Part shown: positions 1 through 8,250 of the stretch, piece by piece
Numbering within the stretch: the first letter of the stretch is position 1
Layout of the letters: every line of letters begins with the position of its first letter
DNA from: Palleronia pontilimi
GTDB lineage: Bacteria; Pseudomonadota; Alphaproteobacteria; Rhodobacterales; Rhodobacteraceae
Length of the DNA stretch: 64,000 nucleotides
Direction of reading: 5' to 3'
NCBI RefSeq assembly: GCF_016412875.1
Contig: NZ_JAEKPD010000009.1
Span: 1-64,000 of the forward strand
Notes under the pieces: model-generated
Database searches by the model: none
What the model was told of the DNA's origin: nothing
Seen by the model: only the letters and a program-made list of their open reading frames with translations
Program-made: the position numbers and the translations under genes

Positions 1-633
1 TCAGGGCTCTCCGCTCGTTCCGCCAACCGAGCAATGTTGGCCCGGCACGTCTTCTGCGAAGAAGGAACCCGGAAAATCGCGCAAAATGCGGCGAGATGGC
101 GAAAAAGCTAAGCCAAGTCAGCGCCTTGCGATATTATCTGCTTTTTCTCGTGGAAAAGCGGGATGTGTTTCATCTGCCTCGATGATCCCGGAAAAGGCCG
201 TCTCTTCGCCCTGGCCGATGATCTATACCACCAGCATCCGCCATCGCCAGACCGTGTATTTATCGAGCCCAAGCTATCCCGCTAGCTTTCGCACCGACCG
301 CGGCGCCGCAGTGCCCAGAATATCCCGATGCGCAACCATGAACAGGTCAGGTCTGTGGATACGGTCTATAACGGAGCTAGTCCGGTCCGAGTAGGTTTTC
401 CCGAATCCCTGGCACCGGTAACGTTGAACACCGGTGCGCGTTCTTCCCCAATTCTATCGGTCGACGATACCGCAGAGCGGTCAAGGTGCTTCGTGGCTTG
501 CGCGCGCTTCAATCCCAGAGATCATCTCCGTCTTTCGTCGGAGATCCATGATCTTCATTTGCGCATGCTCGGTCTGAGCAGGGTTCAGATCTTCCAGTGC
601 ATCCAGGAGACGTCGAAAATCGTGGTGTTGCAA
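1..633 (-). pseudogene. IS1595-family (ISXO2-like) transposase remnant
   Basis: Read leftward from a TTG at 633-631, with a GGAGG just upstream of it, one frame gives a transposase-like protein. It opens with a helical stretch (HDFRRLLDALEDLNPAQ), followed by remnants of a zinc-ribbon (TRTGVQRYRCQGFGKTYSDRT), a segment resembling SVRKLAGxLGLDKYTVWRWR, and FSGIIEADET, which looks like the first acidic residue of the DDE/ISXO2 domain. The frame is broken by stops at 483-481, 456-454, 276-274 and 226-224, and ends for good at 120-118; the rest to position 1 is weakly similar or shifted. Zinc-binding cysteines are partly lost. It is a dead insertion sequence whose right end lies outside the window. 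The family assignment is from motif memory, without a search. Confidence 0.7.
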
Positions 634-830
634 CGGGTGTCCTCCGTGGGCTTCACGGAAGAAGGTTGGCCGTTTTGCGCGAAGCCGAAGCGCGCCAACA
701 CAGAGCGCGGACCACCCTTTTTATTTGGGCGCATCGTTACGCCTGTTACGCGCACACAACCTATATGCGCCGATCATGAGTCTGCTGCCCTGCCCCGCCT
801 CCCGCCGTGCTGCACGTGCCAACGGCAATG
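634..830. other. Non-coding stretch between transposase remnant and oxidoreductase remnant
   Basis: I see no supportable gene here. Short open frames exist in several phases but resemble nothing. The outer end of the decayed insertion sequence probably lies in this stretch, but I could not pair terminal inverted repeats because the other end is outside the window. Confidence 0.4.
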
Positions 831-1271
831 TTATCCGGTCGCACTGCCGTCCGGGTTCCAATCGGACCAGTCGGGAAACGACAGGGGCGCGACCTTCTCC
901 AGCCCGGACAGGTGCGAGGTCCACGCCGCCAGGTTTCCCCTCAATCGCTCGTCCACGCGGCCCTGGTCCTCGTGGCTGTTGCCGTACCCTTGCACGCCAT
1001 AGGACACGAAAGGCGGCAGTACCCAGAAGCCCATGTAGTGCATCGAATAGTTAAGGGGGCACAGCATCGTGTCGAAGTCGCCACCCCGGCAGCCGGGGCC
1101 GAACGCGGCGCGCGGCGCGCCCGTGGTCACGGAAACGATGGCGCGTCGCCCCCGGAAGTAGCCAGTGCCGTAGCGCATCCGGCTGGTGTAAAGGCCCCCG
1201 CTCACGAAGACCCGGTCCATCCAGCCTTTCAGGATCGCTGGCGGGCCGTGCCACCACAGCGGGAACTGAAG
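831..1271 (-). pseudogene. NAD(P)H quinone oxidoreductase (flavodoxin-fold), N-terminally deleted
   Basis: The leftward frame ending at the TAA at 831 encodes the C-terminal two thirds of a KefF/NQO1-type flavodoxin-fold oxidoreductase. It has the LQFPLWWHGPPAILKGWMDR segment that follows the FMN-binding strand, then a glycine-rich YGTGYFRGRRAIVSVTTGAP segment and NYSMHYMGFWVLPPF. Family members carry about 80 more N-terminal residues with the first flavin-binding loop. Here that part is absent, and the frame runs instead into the antisense strand of a LysR gene at about 1270. The protein would lack its flavin pocket, so I call it a pseudogene. Such enzymes reduce quinones or azo compounds and are often divergently paired with a LysR regulator. 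Confidence 0.75.
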
Positions 1272-2190
1272 CTCGACTGGAACGACTACCAGACCGTCCT
1301 TCGGATCGCCGAGGCGGGGTCGCTTTCCGCGGCGGCCCATCGGATCGGGTCAAGCCACCCGACCCTGTTTCGCAGGATCAACGCGGTGGAACAGAAGCTG
1401 GCGGTGCGGCAATTCGAAAGGCTCCGCACAGGCTGTCGGCTGACGCCCGCGGGGGAAAAGGTCGCCGCGACCGCACGCGAGATGGAAGAGCTCACCAACG
1501 CGACCGAAAGGCGCGTGGAAGGCCGCGACCTGCGGCCTTCGGGCGTCGTGCGGGTGGGGCGACGAAGTATACTCATTTCTGGGGATTGCTGGCCCACGGG
1601 GTTGCTCGCCTTCGGGTGGCGGAGCCCGACAACACGCTCGATTTCGGCGTGTCGAACGAGATCTCCGACCTGTCGTTCCGCGAGGCGGATATCGCGATCC
1701 GTCCCGCTGCGGCCCCCGAAGAGCATCCTGTCGGACGCCGCATGGGCCGCATCCGGCAGGCCGTCTATGCGTCACGGACGTTCGAACTGGGCGACGTCGG
1801 TCAACGGGACTGGGCGGCGCTCCCTTGGATCGGCCCGAGCCCTTTCATGCCCTACCCCCAGCTCCACGCATGGATGCGCGGCATGGGCTTGGATCCTGCC
1901 TGCGTCTGCAAGACGGACAGTGTTCTGAGCATGCTTGCGGCTGTTCGGGCCGGTGTCGGCGTCGCACTTCTTCCCAGCTACCTGGCCGGGCAGGATGCCG
2001 ACCTGCAACGCCTTGGGGCGACTACCGACGCGCTTGACGTGGACCTGTGGATGCTCACGCACCCGGATCTGCGCCGGACCGCCCGGGCGCGCGCCGTTCT
2101 GGATTTATTCGGCGGCACAGGTCGGGCGTTGCTGCCCGAGGGCGACGGCACCGACGAGCTGACACCTGCGGCGGCAAGAAGACCTGGAAT
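1266..2190 (+). pseudogene. LysR-family transcriptional regulator, start lost and frameshifted
   Basis: From about 1269 the forward frame reads KLDWNDYQTVLRIAEAGSLS, the typical start of a LysR helix-turn-helix, but no ATG, GTG or TTG stands in front of it; CTG at 1266 occupies the expected start. The HTH and linker continue to GVVRVG at about 1559. The substrate-binding domain then resumes in another phase (ATKYTHFWGLLAHGVARL onward) through to HPDLRRTARARAVLDLF near 2110. The switch fits loss of one G in the G-run at 1556-1559. The shifted frame stays open past 2190 into the convergent L,D-transpeptidase gene, so the natural stop may also be lost. The 3' end given is approximate. Confidence 0.75.
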
Positions 2191-2219
2191 GACCGGCGTG
2201 GCGCGGACCTGTGCCTGCG

Positions 2220-2774
2220 TCAGACGACCCACACCCGCGTGCCCACCGGCACCCGTTCGTAGAGATCCACGATCCAGTCGTTATGCGTCCTCACGCAGCC
2301 CGATCCCTGCGCGCGGCCCAGCGTCCAGGGCTGCGGCGTACCGTGGATGCGATACATCGTGTCGCGATCGCCGCGGTAGAGATACAGCGCCCGGGCGCCC
2401 ATCGGGTTCATCTCGTGCCCGCCGGGCAGGCCCGACGCGTACTTGGAATAGATATGCGGCTCCATCCGGATCATGTTGCGGGTCGGGATCCACGACGGCC
2501 ATTCGGCCTTGCGCCCCACCCGCGCCTCGCCCTTCAGGTTGCGCCCCGCGGCCCCCACGGCGATGCCGTAACGCCGCGCGCGCCCGCCCCCGAGCGTCCA
2601 GTACATGAACCGCTGCTCGGTCATCACGTAGACGCGGCCCGCGGGCAGCTCGGGCTGCACGTCCACCTCCTGCGGCATGAAGGCGCGCGGCAGGCGCACC
2701 ACGCGCCGTTGCGCCAGCGCGGGCGTCGCCAGAAGACTTGCCGCGCACGCGGCGATGAAGTGTCGTCTTTCCAT
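2220..2774 (-). CDS. L,D-transpeptidase (YkuD/ErfK family), exported
   Basis: A 184-residue protein of the YkuD fold, which cross-links or modifies peptidoglycan through a catalytic cysteine in the periplasm. The N-terminus MERRHFIAACAASLLATPAL is an export signal with an RR-x-F pattern compatible with Tat. The active-site signature is intact: His144 in RIHGT and Cys160 in GSGCVR, with the final Arg present. The ATG at 2774 is chosen over a further-upstream start because the signal peptide begins there and an AAGGGG sequence precedes it by about six bases. It is transcribed away from a second YkuD gene at 2999, with 224 bp between them. The substrate (Lpp-like anchoring or 3-3 cross-links) cannot be told. 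Confidence 0.85.
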   Translation of the reverse strand: MERRHFIAACAASLLATPALAQRRVVRLPRAFMPQEVDVQPELPAGRVYVMTEQRFMYWTLGGGRARRYGIAVGAAGRNLKGEARVGRKAEWPSWIPTRNMIRMEPHIYSKYASGLPGGHEMNPMGARALYLYRGDRDTMYRIHGTPQPWTLGRAQGSGCVRTHNDWIVDLYERVPVGTRVWVV

Positions 2775-2998
2775 GTCATTGCCCCTTTTTGCCGCGATTT
2801 TAGCGATCCAGCGGCTTGTGTCGCGGTTGCCAAGCCGATACGCGACGATCGCGCCACAAATGCGGCACCGATGCCGCAGGCGCGCGTTTCGACCGTGCGA
2901 ATCGGGGCGCGATCCGGTCAAATCGCCGTGAGCGCCGGGGAAAAGCGACGCGCTTTGCGTTACCCCCCGGATTGGGGACGACTTTTGGAGACGAGAAG

Positions 2999-3565
2999 AT
3001 GAACAGACGCGATTTCATGATGACTGGATTGGCCGCCTTCGGTCTGAGCGCGACGGGGATGCGCGCCGAAGCACAGGCCGCGGCCATCCCGCCGCCCACG
3101 CTGGTGCAGATGCGCGTGCCGCTGCCCGCGGGCCAGATTCACGTCTTTCCCGACCATTTCAAGCTGTACCACACCCGGCCCGACGGCCTGGCGGTGCGCT
3201 ATGCCTGCCGCGTGGGCCGCGACAGCCTGTACGAGCCGGGCAAATATTTCGTCGGCGCCAAGAAGGTGAACCCGTCCTGGAAGCCGACCCCCGGCATGAT
3301 CGAGCGCGAGCCCGAGAAATATGCCCAGTACGAAGAAGACGGCATTCCCGGCGGTCCCGCCAACCCGCTGGGCGTCCGGGCGCTGTATCTGTTCCAGCCG
3401 GGCCGCGGCGACACGTTCCTGCGCATCCATGGCACCAACGAGCCGGGCACCATCGGTCGCGCGGTGTCGAACGGCTGCGCGGGCCTGACGAACGAGCACA
3501 TCCAGGTTCTCTACGAACAGGTCCCGCTGCAGACGCCGGTGACGCTCTATCCCAAGATGGGCTGA
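2999..3565 (+). CDS. L,D-transpeptidase-like YkuD protein with altered active-site motif
   Basis: A 188-residue paralogue of the neighbouring YkuD protein. It has a Tat-like N-terminus (NRRDFMMTGLAAFG, cleavage probably after AEAQA) and the same domain order (PAGQIHVF, GARALYL-type strand, RIHGT). The catalytic His (RIHGTNEPGTIG) and Cys (SNGCAG) are present, but the residue after Cys-Ala that is normally Arg in S-x-G-C-x-R is Gly here. That Arg helps shape the active site, so activity or substrate choice may differ. GGAG lies 9 bases before the ATG. Only five bases separate its stop from the downstream Stealth-type gene, which suggests one envelope operon. Confidence 0.83.
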   Translation: MNRRDFMMTGLAAFGLSATGMRAEAQAAAIPPPTLVQMRVPLPAGQIHVFPDHFKLYHTRPDGLAVRYACRVGRDSLYEPGKYFVGAKKVNPSWKPTPGMIEREPEKYAQYEEDGIPGGPANPLGVRALYLFQPGRGDTFLRIHGTNEPGTIGRAVSNGCAGLTNEHIQVLYEQVPLQTPVTLYPKMG

Positions 3566-3570
3566 CGCCC

Positions 3571-4560
3571 TTGCAGATCGACGCCGTCATCGCCTGGGTC
3601 GACGGCGCCGATCCGGCCCACCGCGCCAAGCGCGCGGCCTTCGGCGACGCGGGCAAATCGGGCAGCGACCAGCGCTTCGTCGAGACGGGTGAGATCTATG
3701 TCGCCCTGGCGTCGATCCTGGAACACGCGCCTTTCGTGCGCCGGATCCACATCGTCACCGACGATCAGCGCCCCGCCCTGCTGCCCCATTTCGCGCAGGC
3801 GGGTCTCTGCGCACCGGACCGGATCCGCGTGGTCGATCATGACGCGATCTTCGCCGGACTGCCCGCCGCGCGCCCGAATTTCAACTCGCGCGCCATCGAA
3901 GCCGCGCTGCACCGGATCCCCGATCTTTCCGAGCGGTTCGTCTATCTCAATGACGACATGTTCTTCAACGGCCCCTGCGCGCCGGGCGACCTGTTCGACC
4001 CGGACGGGCGGCCCCTGCTCAGCGGTCGCATGGTGGCGTTTTCGGACAGACGGCCCGCCGCGCGGCTGAAATCCCTGGCCCGGCGGCTGATCGGCCGCCC
4101 TGACACGCGCCCCAGCCACCTTGTCGCCCAGGAAACCGCGGCGCGGCTGGCCGGGTTTCGGCGGACCTTCCTCAGGGTGCCGCACCGGCCCCATCCGCTG
4201 CGCGTCTCGACGATCCGGCGCGCGCTCGCGGCGCATCCCGGCCTGCTCGAACGTCAAGTCGGCTACCGGTTCCGCGACCGGGCGCAATACCTGCCCGTCG
4301 CCCTTGCCAACCACGCCGAGATCGCGGGCGGCGCCGAGCCCCGCCTGCGCGACGACGTGGCCTATCTGCGGGACCGGATGTCGGGCGATGTCGAGCCCGT
4401 GCTGTCCCAGATCCGCGACGGCTACACCCCCTTCGCCTGTGTCCAGGGTCTCGAATCCATGCCGCCCGCGTCCCGGGACCGGGTCCTGGCCGTTCTGGTC
4501 GACAAATTCGGCGACCATCTGCCCCCGGCGATCCGCACGGCGCTGATGGATCCCGCCTGA
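3571..4560 (+). CDS. Stealth-family sugar-phosphate transferase (capsule/exopolysaccharide)
   Basis: A 329-residue protein matching the Stealth family, whose members transfer hexose-1-phosphate to build phosphodiester-linked surface polysaccharides. Visible hallmarks are the CR1 start IDAVIAWVDGADP (residues 3-15), the CR2 core with HIVTDDQRP and RFVYLNDDMFFNG (about residues 125-140), and a CR3-like PHRPHPLR (about 208). It has no signal peptide or membrane segment, so it should act in the cytosol. The start is a TTG five bases after the upstream stop, without a clear Shine-Dalgarno, so translational coupling is likely. No capsule cluster surrounds it; it stands with a cell-wall transpeptidase-like gene. 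Confidence 0.8.
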   Translation: MQIDAVIAWVDGADPAHRAKRAAFGDAGKSGSDQRFVETGEIYVALASILEHAPFVRRIHIVTDDQRPALLPHFAQAGLCAPDRIRVVDHDAIFAGLPAARPNFNSRAIEAALHRIPDLSERFVYLNDDMFFNGPCAPGDLFDPDGRPLLSGRMVAFSDRRPAARLKSLARRLIGRPDTRPSHLVAQETAARLAGFRRTFLRVPHRPHPLRVSTIRRALAAHPGLLERQVGYRFRDRAQYLPVALANHAEIAGGAEPRLRDDVAYLRDRMSGDVEPVLSQIRDGYTPFACVQGLESMPPASRDRVLAVLVDKFGDHLPPAIRTALMDPA

Positions 4561-4637
4561 GCAAGTCATTGGGTCGCAGTGGAATTGTCGGGGCTTCGGC
4601 TTATTTGACGTGAAACACGATCATATGAGGGCTCGCA

Positions 4638-6068
4638 ATGGATCTGTCTTTCGGTCTGGACGCCACGCTTTTGGCGCGCATTCAATTCGGCTTCACCGTT
4701 GCGTTCCACTTCATCTTCCCGGCGTTTTCGATCGGCCTTGCGAGCTACCTTGCGGTGCTGAACGGCCTGTATCTCTGGTCCCGGGACGAAGCGTATTTGC
4801 GGCTCTTCCGCTACTGGATCAAGATCTTCGCGATCTCGTTCGCCATGGGCGTCGTGTCGGGCATCGTCATGTCCTACCAGTTCGGCACCAACTGGTCCGT
4901 CTTCTCGGATCTGGCGGGCCCCGTGGTCGGGCCGCTCATGGCCTACGAGGTGCTGACCGCCTTCTTCCTCGAGGCCGGTTTCCTCGGCATCATGCTCTTC
5001 GGGCGCCAGAAGGTCGGCGACAAGCTGCACATGTTCGCCTGTCTCATGGTCGCGGGCGGCACGGCGGTGTCGGCCACTTGGATCCTGTCGGTCAACAGCT
5101 GGATGCACACGCCCGCGGGCTTCGTCATGGGCGAAAACGGCCAATTCCTGCCCGACGATTGGTGGGCCATCGTGTTCAACCCGTCCTTCCCCTACCGCCT
5201 GTGGCACACCCTGACCGCCGCCTACCTGACCACCGCCTTCATCGTCGGTGGCGTGGGCGCGTGGCACCTGCTGAAAGGTCGGCTCGAGAACCGCGGCGTC
5301 AAGATCATGTTCTCCATGGCCATGTGGATGGCCGCCATTGTGGCCCCCCTGCAGATCGTCGCGGGCCACGAGCAGGGGCTGAACACCTACGAATACCAGC
5401 CCACCAAGGTGCTGGCGATGGAGGGGCACTTCGAATCCCACGATGACGGCATCCCGCTGATCCTGTTCGGCATTCCGAACCAGGCAGAGCAACGCATGGA
5501 TTACGAGATCTCGATCCCGCGTCTCGGCGGCCCGATCCTTGAAAAGGGGCTCGATGCGTCGATGGACGGGCTCGACACGGTGCCTATCGACCAGCAGCCG
5601 CCCGTGGCCATCGTGTTCTGGAGCTTCCGCATCATGGTCGCCATCGGCCTTGCCATGATGGGCGTGGGCCTCTGGTCGCTCTGGTCGCGCTGGCGCGGCA
5701 ACCTCTACTACGACACCTGGCTGCACCGCGCGGCGCTGGTCATGGGTCCGTCGGGACTGGTCGCCGTGATCGCCGGTTGGATCACCACGGAAGTCGGTCG
5801 CCAGCCCTACGTCGTCTACGGCGAGCTTCTGACCGCCGACGCCGTGTCCCCGCTGGGCGCCAGTGCCGTGGGCGCGTCGCTGCTGGCCTTCATCGTGATC
5901 TACTTCGCCATATTCGGCGCGGGCATCGTCTATCTGCTGAAGCTCATGCGTAAGCCGCCCGAAACCTTCGAGCGGGGATACGAATCCGAGCCGGGTCCGA
6001 CCCGTACCCAAGGCCTCACCCCCGCCGCGGTCGAGACGCCCGACGCCGACGTTCAACCCGCGGAGTAA
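4638..6068 (+). CDS. cydA: Cytochrome bd-type quinol oxidase subunit I (cyanide-insensitive type)
   Basis: A 476-residue polytopic protein that oxidises quinol and reduces oxygen to water in the cytoplasmic membrane. Haem ligands are recognisable: His24 (FHFIFP), His190 (RLWHTL) and Met333 (FRIMVA), matching His19, His186 and Met393 of the E. coli protein. The quinol-site motif YEYQPTKVLAMEGHFE and the EVGRQP signature near the C-terminus are present. The loop after the quinol site is short, which points to the CioA/short-Q-loop type. GAGG precedes the ATG by about nine bases. It is followed seven bases later by cydB. I found no convincing FNR-type box in the 77-bp upstream gap. Confidence 0.93.
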   Translation: MDLSFGLDATLLARIQFGFTVAFHFIFPAFSIGLASYLAVLNGLYLWSRDEAYLRLFRYWIKIFAISFAMGVVSGIVMSYQFGTNWSVFSDLAGPVVGPLMAYEVLTAFFLEAGFLGIMLFGRQKVGDKLHMFACLMVAGGTAVSATWILSVNSWMHTPAGFVMGENGQFLPDDWWAIVFNPSFPYRLWHTLTAAYLTTAFIVGGVGAWHLLKGRLENRGVKIMFSMAMWMAAIVAPLQIVAGHEQGLNTYEYQPTKVLAMEGHFESHDDGIPLILFGIPNQAEQRMDYEISIPRLGGPILEKGLDASMDGLDTVPIDQQPPVAIVFWSFRIMVAIGLAMMGVGLWSLWSRWRGNLYYDTWLHRAALVMGPSGLVAVIAGWITTEVGRQPYVVYGELLTADAVSPLGASAVGASLLAFIVIYFAIFGAGIVYLLKLMRKPPETFERGYESEPGPTRTQGLTPAAVETPDADVQPAE

Positions 6069-6074
6069 CCGGCC

Positions 6075-7094
6075 ATGGATATCAGCTTCGATCTCACCGT
6101 CGCCTGGGCCGTCCTGCTGGCTTTCGCCGTCTATATCTACGTCGTGCTGGATGGCTTCGACCTGGGGATCGGGATTCTCTATCCCTTCTTCCCGGAAAAG
6201 GAAGACCGCGACCTGATGATGAACACGGTCGCACCCGTCTGGGACGGCAACGAGACGTGGCTGATCCTGGGCGGCGGCGGCCTGTTCGCGGCCTTTCCCA
6301 TGGCCTACGCGATCATCATGCCCGCGGTCTATCCGCTGATCATCGCCATGCTGCTGGGGCTGATCTTCCGCGGGGTGGCGTTCGAGTTTCGCTGGCGCGC
6401 GGGCAAGACGTTTTCCAAGTTCTTCTGGGACTGGGCCTTCATCGGCGGCTCGGTCACCGCCGCCCTGACCCAAGGCATGATCCTGGGCACGCTTCTGCAG
6501 GGGATCGAGGTCGACGGCCGCGCCTATGGCGGCGGCTGGCTGGACTGGCTGACCCCCTTCACCCTGCTCTGCGGCGTCGCGGTCGTGTTCGGCTACGCGC
6601 TTCTGGGGGCCTGCTGGCTCAACTGGCGGATCGAAGGCCCCATGCAGCACAAGGTGCGCGTCCTGGCCCGGATCCTGGGCTTTGCGACGCTGGGCTTCAT
6701 CGGCGCCGTCAGCCTGGCCACGCCATTCCTGGAACCCGCCTATTTCGATCGCTGGTTCGCGTGGCCGCAGATCCTGGAAGTCTCGCCCATCCCCATCGCC
6801 GTGATCGGGCTGACCTTCTGGCTCGCCAAGGAGCTCTTCGACGAGCGCAACGACTGGGCTCCTTTCGTCATCACGCTGGGCCTTTTCGGCCTGTGCTTCC
6901 TGGGCCTCGGCGTGTGCATGTGGCCCTACGTGATCCCGACCGAAGTCACGCTCTGGGATGCGGCGAGCCCCTATAAGTCACAGCTTTTCATGTTCGTGGG
7001 CGCGGTCGTCCTGGTGCCCGTGATCCTTGCCTATACCTGCTACGCCTACTGGGTGTTCCGCGGCAAGATGAAGGTCGGCGACGGATATCACTGA
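6075..7094 (+). CDS. cydB: Cytochrome bd-type quinol oxidase subunit II
   Basis: A 339-residue membrane protein, the usual size for CydB/CioB. The N-terminal helix carries VLDGFDLGIG, followed by APVWDGNETWLI and the GLIFRGVAFEFR segment, all family signatures; eight or nine hydrophobic helices follow. It forms the structural partner of subunit I and contributes an oxygen/proton pathway. Its stop overlaps the start of the next, 31-codon gene (TGATG), so the three are probably translated together. The last seven bases also lie opposite the 3' end of a convergent transporter gene. Confidence 0.93.
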   Translation: MDISFDLTVAWAVLLAFAVYIYVVLDGFDLGIGILYPFFPEKEDRDLMMNTVAPVWDGNETWLILGGGGLFAAFPMAYAIIMPAVYPLIIAMLLGLIFRGVAFEFRWRAGKTFSKFFWDWAFIGGSVTAALTQGMILGTLLQGIEVDGRAYGGGWLDWLTPFTLLCGVAVVFGYALLGACWLNWRIEGPMQHKVRVLARILGFATLGFIGAVSLATPFLEPAYFDRWFAWPQILEVSPIPIAVIGLTFWLAKELFDERNDWAPFVITLGLFGLCFLGLGVCMWPYVIPTEVTLWDAASPYKSQLFMFVGAVVLVPVILAYTCYAYWVFRGKMKVGDGYH

Positions 7095-8080
7095 TGCTCA
7101 AGCGGATTGGCTGGTTCGTCCTGATCTGGACCCTGAGCGTATCGGCGCTGGGGATCGTGGCCTACGGCATCCGGCTGATGATCCTGTGATCCCTTGCGGC
7201 GCCGGTGGTTCAGATAGACCGCCAGCGCCGCCACCACGATTCCGCCGCCCACGATGCCTTGGATCGGCACCGCCTCGCCCAGAGCCGCCCAGACGAAAAC
7301 GGGGCCCAGCACCGTCTCGAGCAGCAGGAACAGGCTGACATTCGCACCGCTCGTGTGCCGCGACGCACTGGACAGCAGGAAGAAGGACAGGGGCAATATC
7401 ACCAGACCCGTGAGCGAAATCGCCGCAAGCCGCGCGCCGCCCACGGCCAGCGTGTCGGACAGCGCGTATCCCACGCCCCCCGCGATGCCCGCGCCGATGC
7501 CCACGGCCAACAGGATCGGCAGGTCGGGGCGCGCGCGATAGATGTTGAAGCTGCCCGCCAGCGACACCGCGACCGCCAGCCCGCACAGCGCGCCGATCGC
7601 GGCATTGCCCCCGCCGCCGCCATGGGCGCCGCCGGTGACCGACAGGCCGATCCCGACCAGGACCGCCGCGCAGGTGGCCGCCGTCGCCCGGCCCACGCTG
7701 TCGCCCAGGAAGACCCAGCCCATGATCGCCGCCCAGATCGGGGTCGTGGCCACCGCGAACAGCACGACCGCCACCGGCGCCGCGGCGATGCCGGTCACGA
7801 ACAGGATCGCGTTGAGCGCCTGCAACACGATCGCCAACCCGCCCGCCCCGCTGGCCAGCGCGCGCAGATCCGTCCTGCGATCGGTCGTGAACAGCACCCA
7901 GACCAGCACCATGACCGCGCCCATCAAAAGCCCGCGCCACGCCAACATCTGCACGCCGCTCAGGCCCGAGATCCGCATCAGCAGCGTGTCGGGCGACAGC
8001 AGAAGCGACGCGCCCAGCGCCAGCGCCAGCCCGTAAAGCGGATGCGTTCGCACGCGTGTCGGGATCAAGCGGTCGCCCAT
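7088..8080 (-). CDS. EamA/DMT-family transporter
   Basis: A 330-residue protein with about ten hydrophobic segments in two EamA-type repeats, the drug/metabolite transporter layout. The second repeat ends in LLLETVLGPVFVWAALGE, a common DMT motif. The substrate is unknown. The last 38 residues or so (RRRKGSQDHQPDAV onward) are hydrophilic, unlike the family, and are read opposite the DUF2474-like gene and the end of cydB. The functional protein may need only the part before this tail, and loss of an earlier stop is possible. It stands alone, facing the bd-oxidase operon. Confidence 0.82.
   Translation of the reverse strand: MGDRLIPTRVRTHPLYGLALALGASLLLSPDTLLMRISGLSGVQMLAWRGLLMGAVMVLVWVLFTTDRRTDLRALASGAGGLAIVLQALNAILFVTGIAAAPVAVVLFAVATTPIWAAIMGWVFLGDSVGRATAATCAAVLVGIGLSVTGGAHGGGGGNAAIGALCGLAVAVSLAGSFNIYRARPDLPILLAVGIGAGIAGGVGYALSDTLAVGGARLAAISLTGLVILPLSFFLLSSASRHTSGANVSLFLLLETVLGPVFVWAALGEAVPIQGIVGGGIVVAALAVYLNHRRRKGSQDHQPDAVGHDPQRRYAQGPDQDEPANPLEHQ
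7094..7189 (+). CDS. Small bd-oxidase accessory subunit (DUF2474-like, CydX-type)
   Basis: A 31-codon frame starting at an ATG that overlaps the cydB stop. The product starts MLKRIGWFVLIW and is a single hydrophobic helix flanked by basic residues (Lys3, Arg4, Arg27). Short single-helix proteins in this position (CydX, CydY, DUF2474) stabilise the bd-oxidase haems. Size, overlap and topology support the same role here. The gene lies entirely antisense to the last codons of the convergent EamA gene, so the same 96 bases appear to be coding on both strands. Confidence 0.75.
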   Translation: MLKRIGWFVLIWTLSVSALGIVAYGIRLMIL

Positions 8081-8157
8081 GCGCCGGACCCTGCCAGCAC
8101 CGCCCGCAAATGTCCCGCGGGAAGTGACGGCGCGCCCGCCCCCTCTGCCGGAACGCG

Positions 8158-8194
8158 AAGGGGCCGCGCCCGATCCCCTCGCGCGCGGCCCCTT
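8158..8194 (-). terminator. Strong GC hairpin downstream of the peroxiredoxin gene
   Basis: The arms 8158-8169 (AAGGGGCCGCGC) and 8183-8194 are perfect complements of 12 bases with a 13-base loop. It lies 57 bases past the peroxiredoxin stop on the minus strand and before the EamA gene. No long T-run follows, so it may stop transcription with Rho or protect the mRNA 3' end rather than act as a classical terminator. Confidence 0.5.
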
Positions 8195-8250
8195 GCATCA
8201 CTGGTCTTCAAATACCCGGCGCACCGCCCGCAGGGCAGCCCGGCGCCCGG

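Noticed and set aside
328-1002. A 224-codon plus-strand frame at the left end
   Set aside because: It runs opposite the transposase remnant and the oxidoreductase remnant and resembles no protein.
4561-4637. FNR/Anr box upstream of cydA (TTGAC and GATCA)
   Set aside because: The half-sites are nine bases apart rather than four, and the first deviates from consensus.
4566-6650. A 694-codon open frame on the minus strand opposite cydA/cydB
   Set aside because: Antisense shadow of two well-conserved oxidase genes, with a biased composition and no domain.
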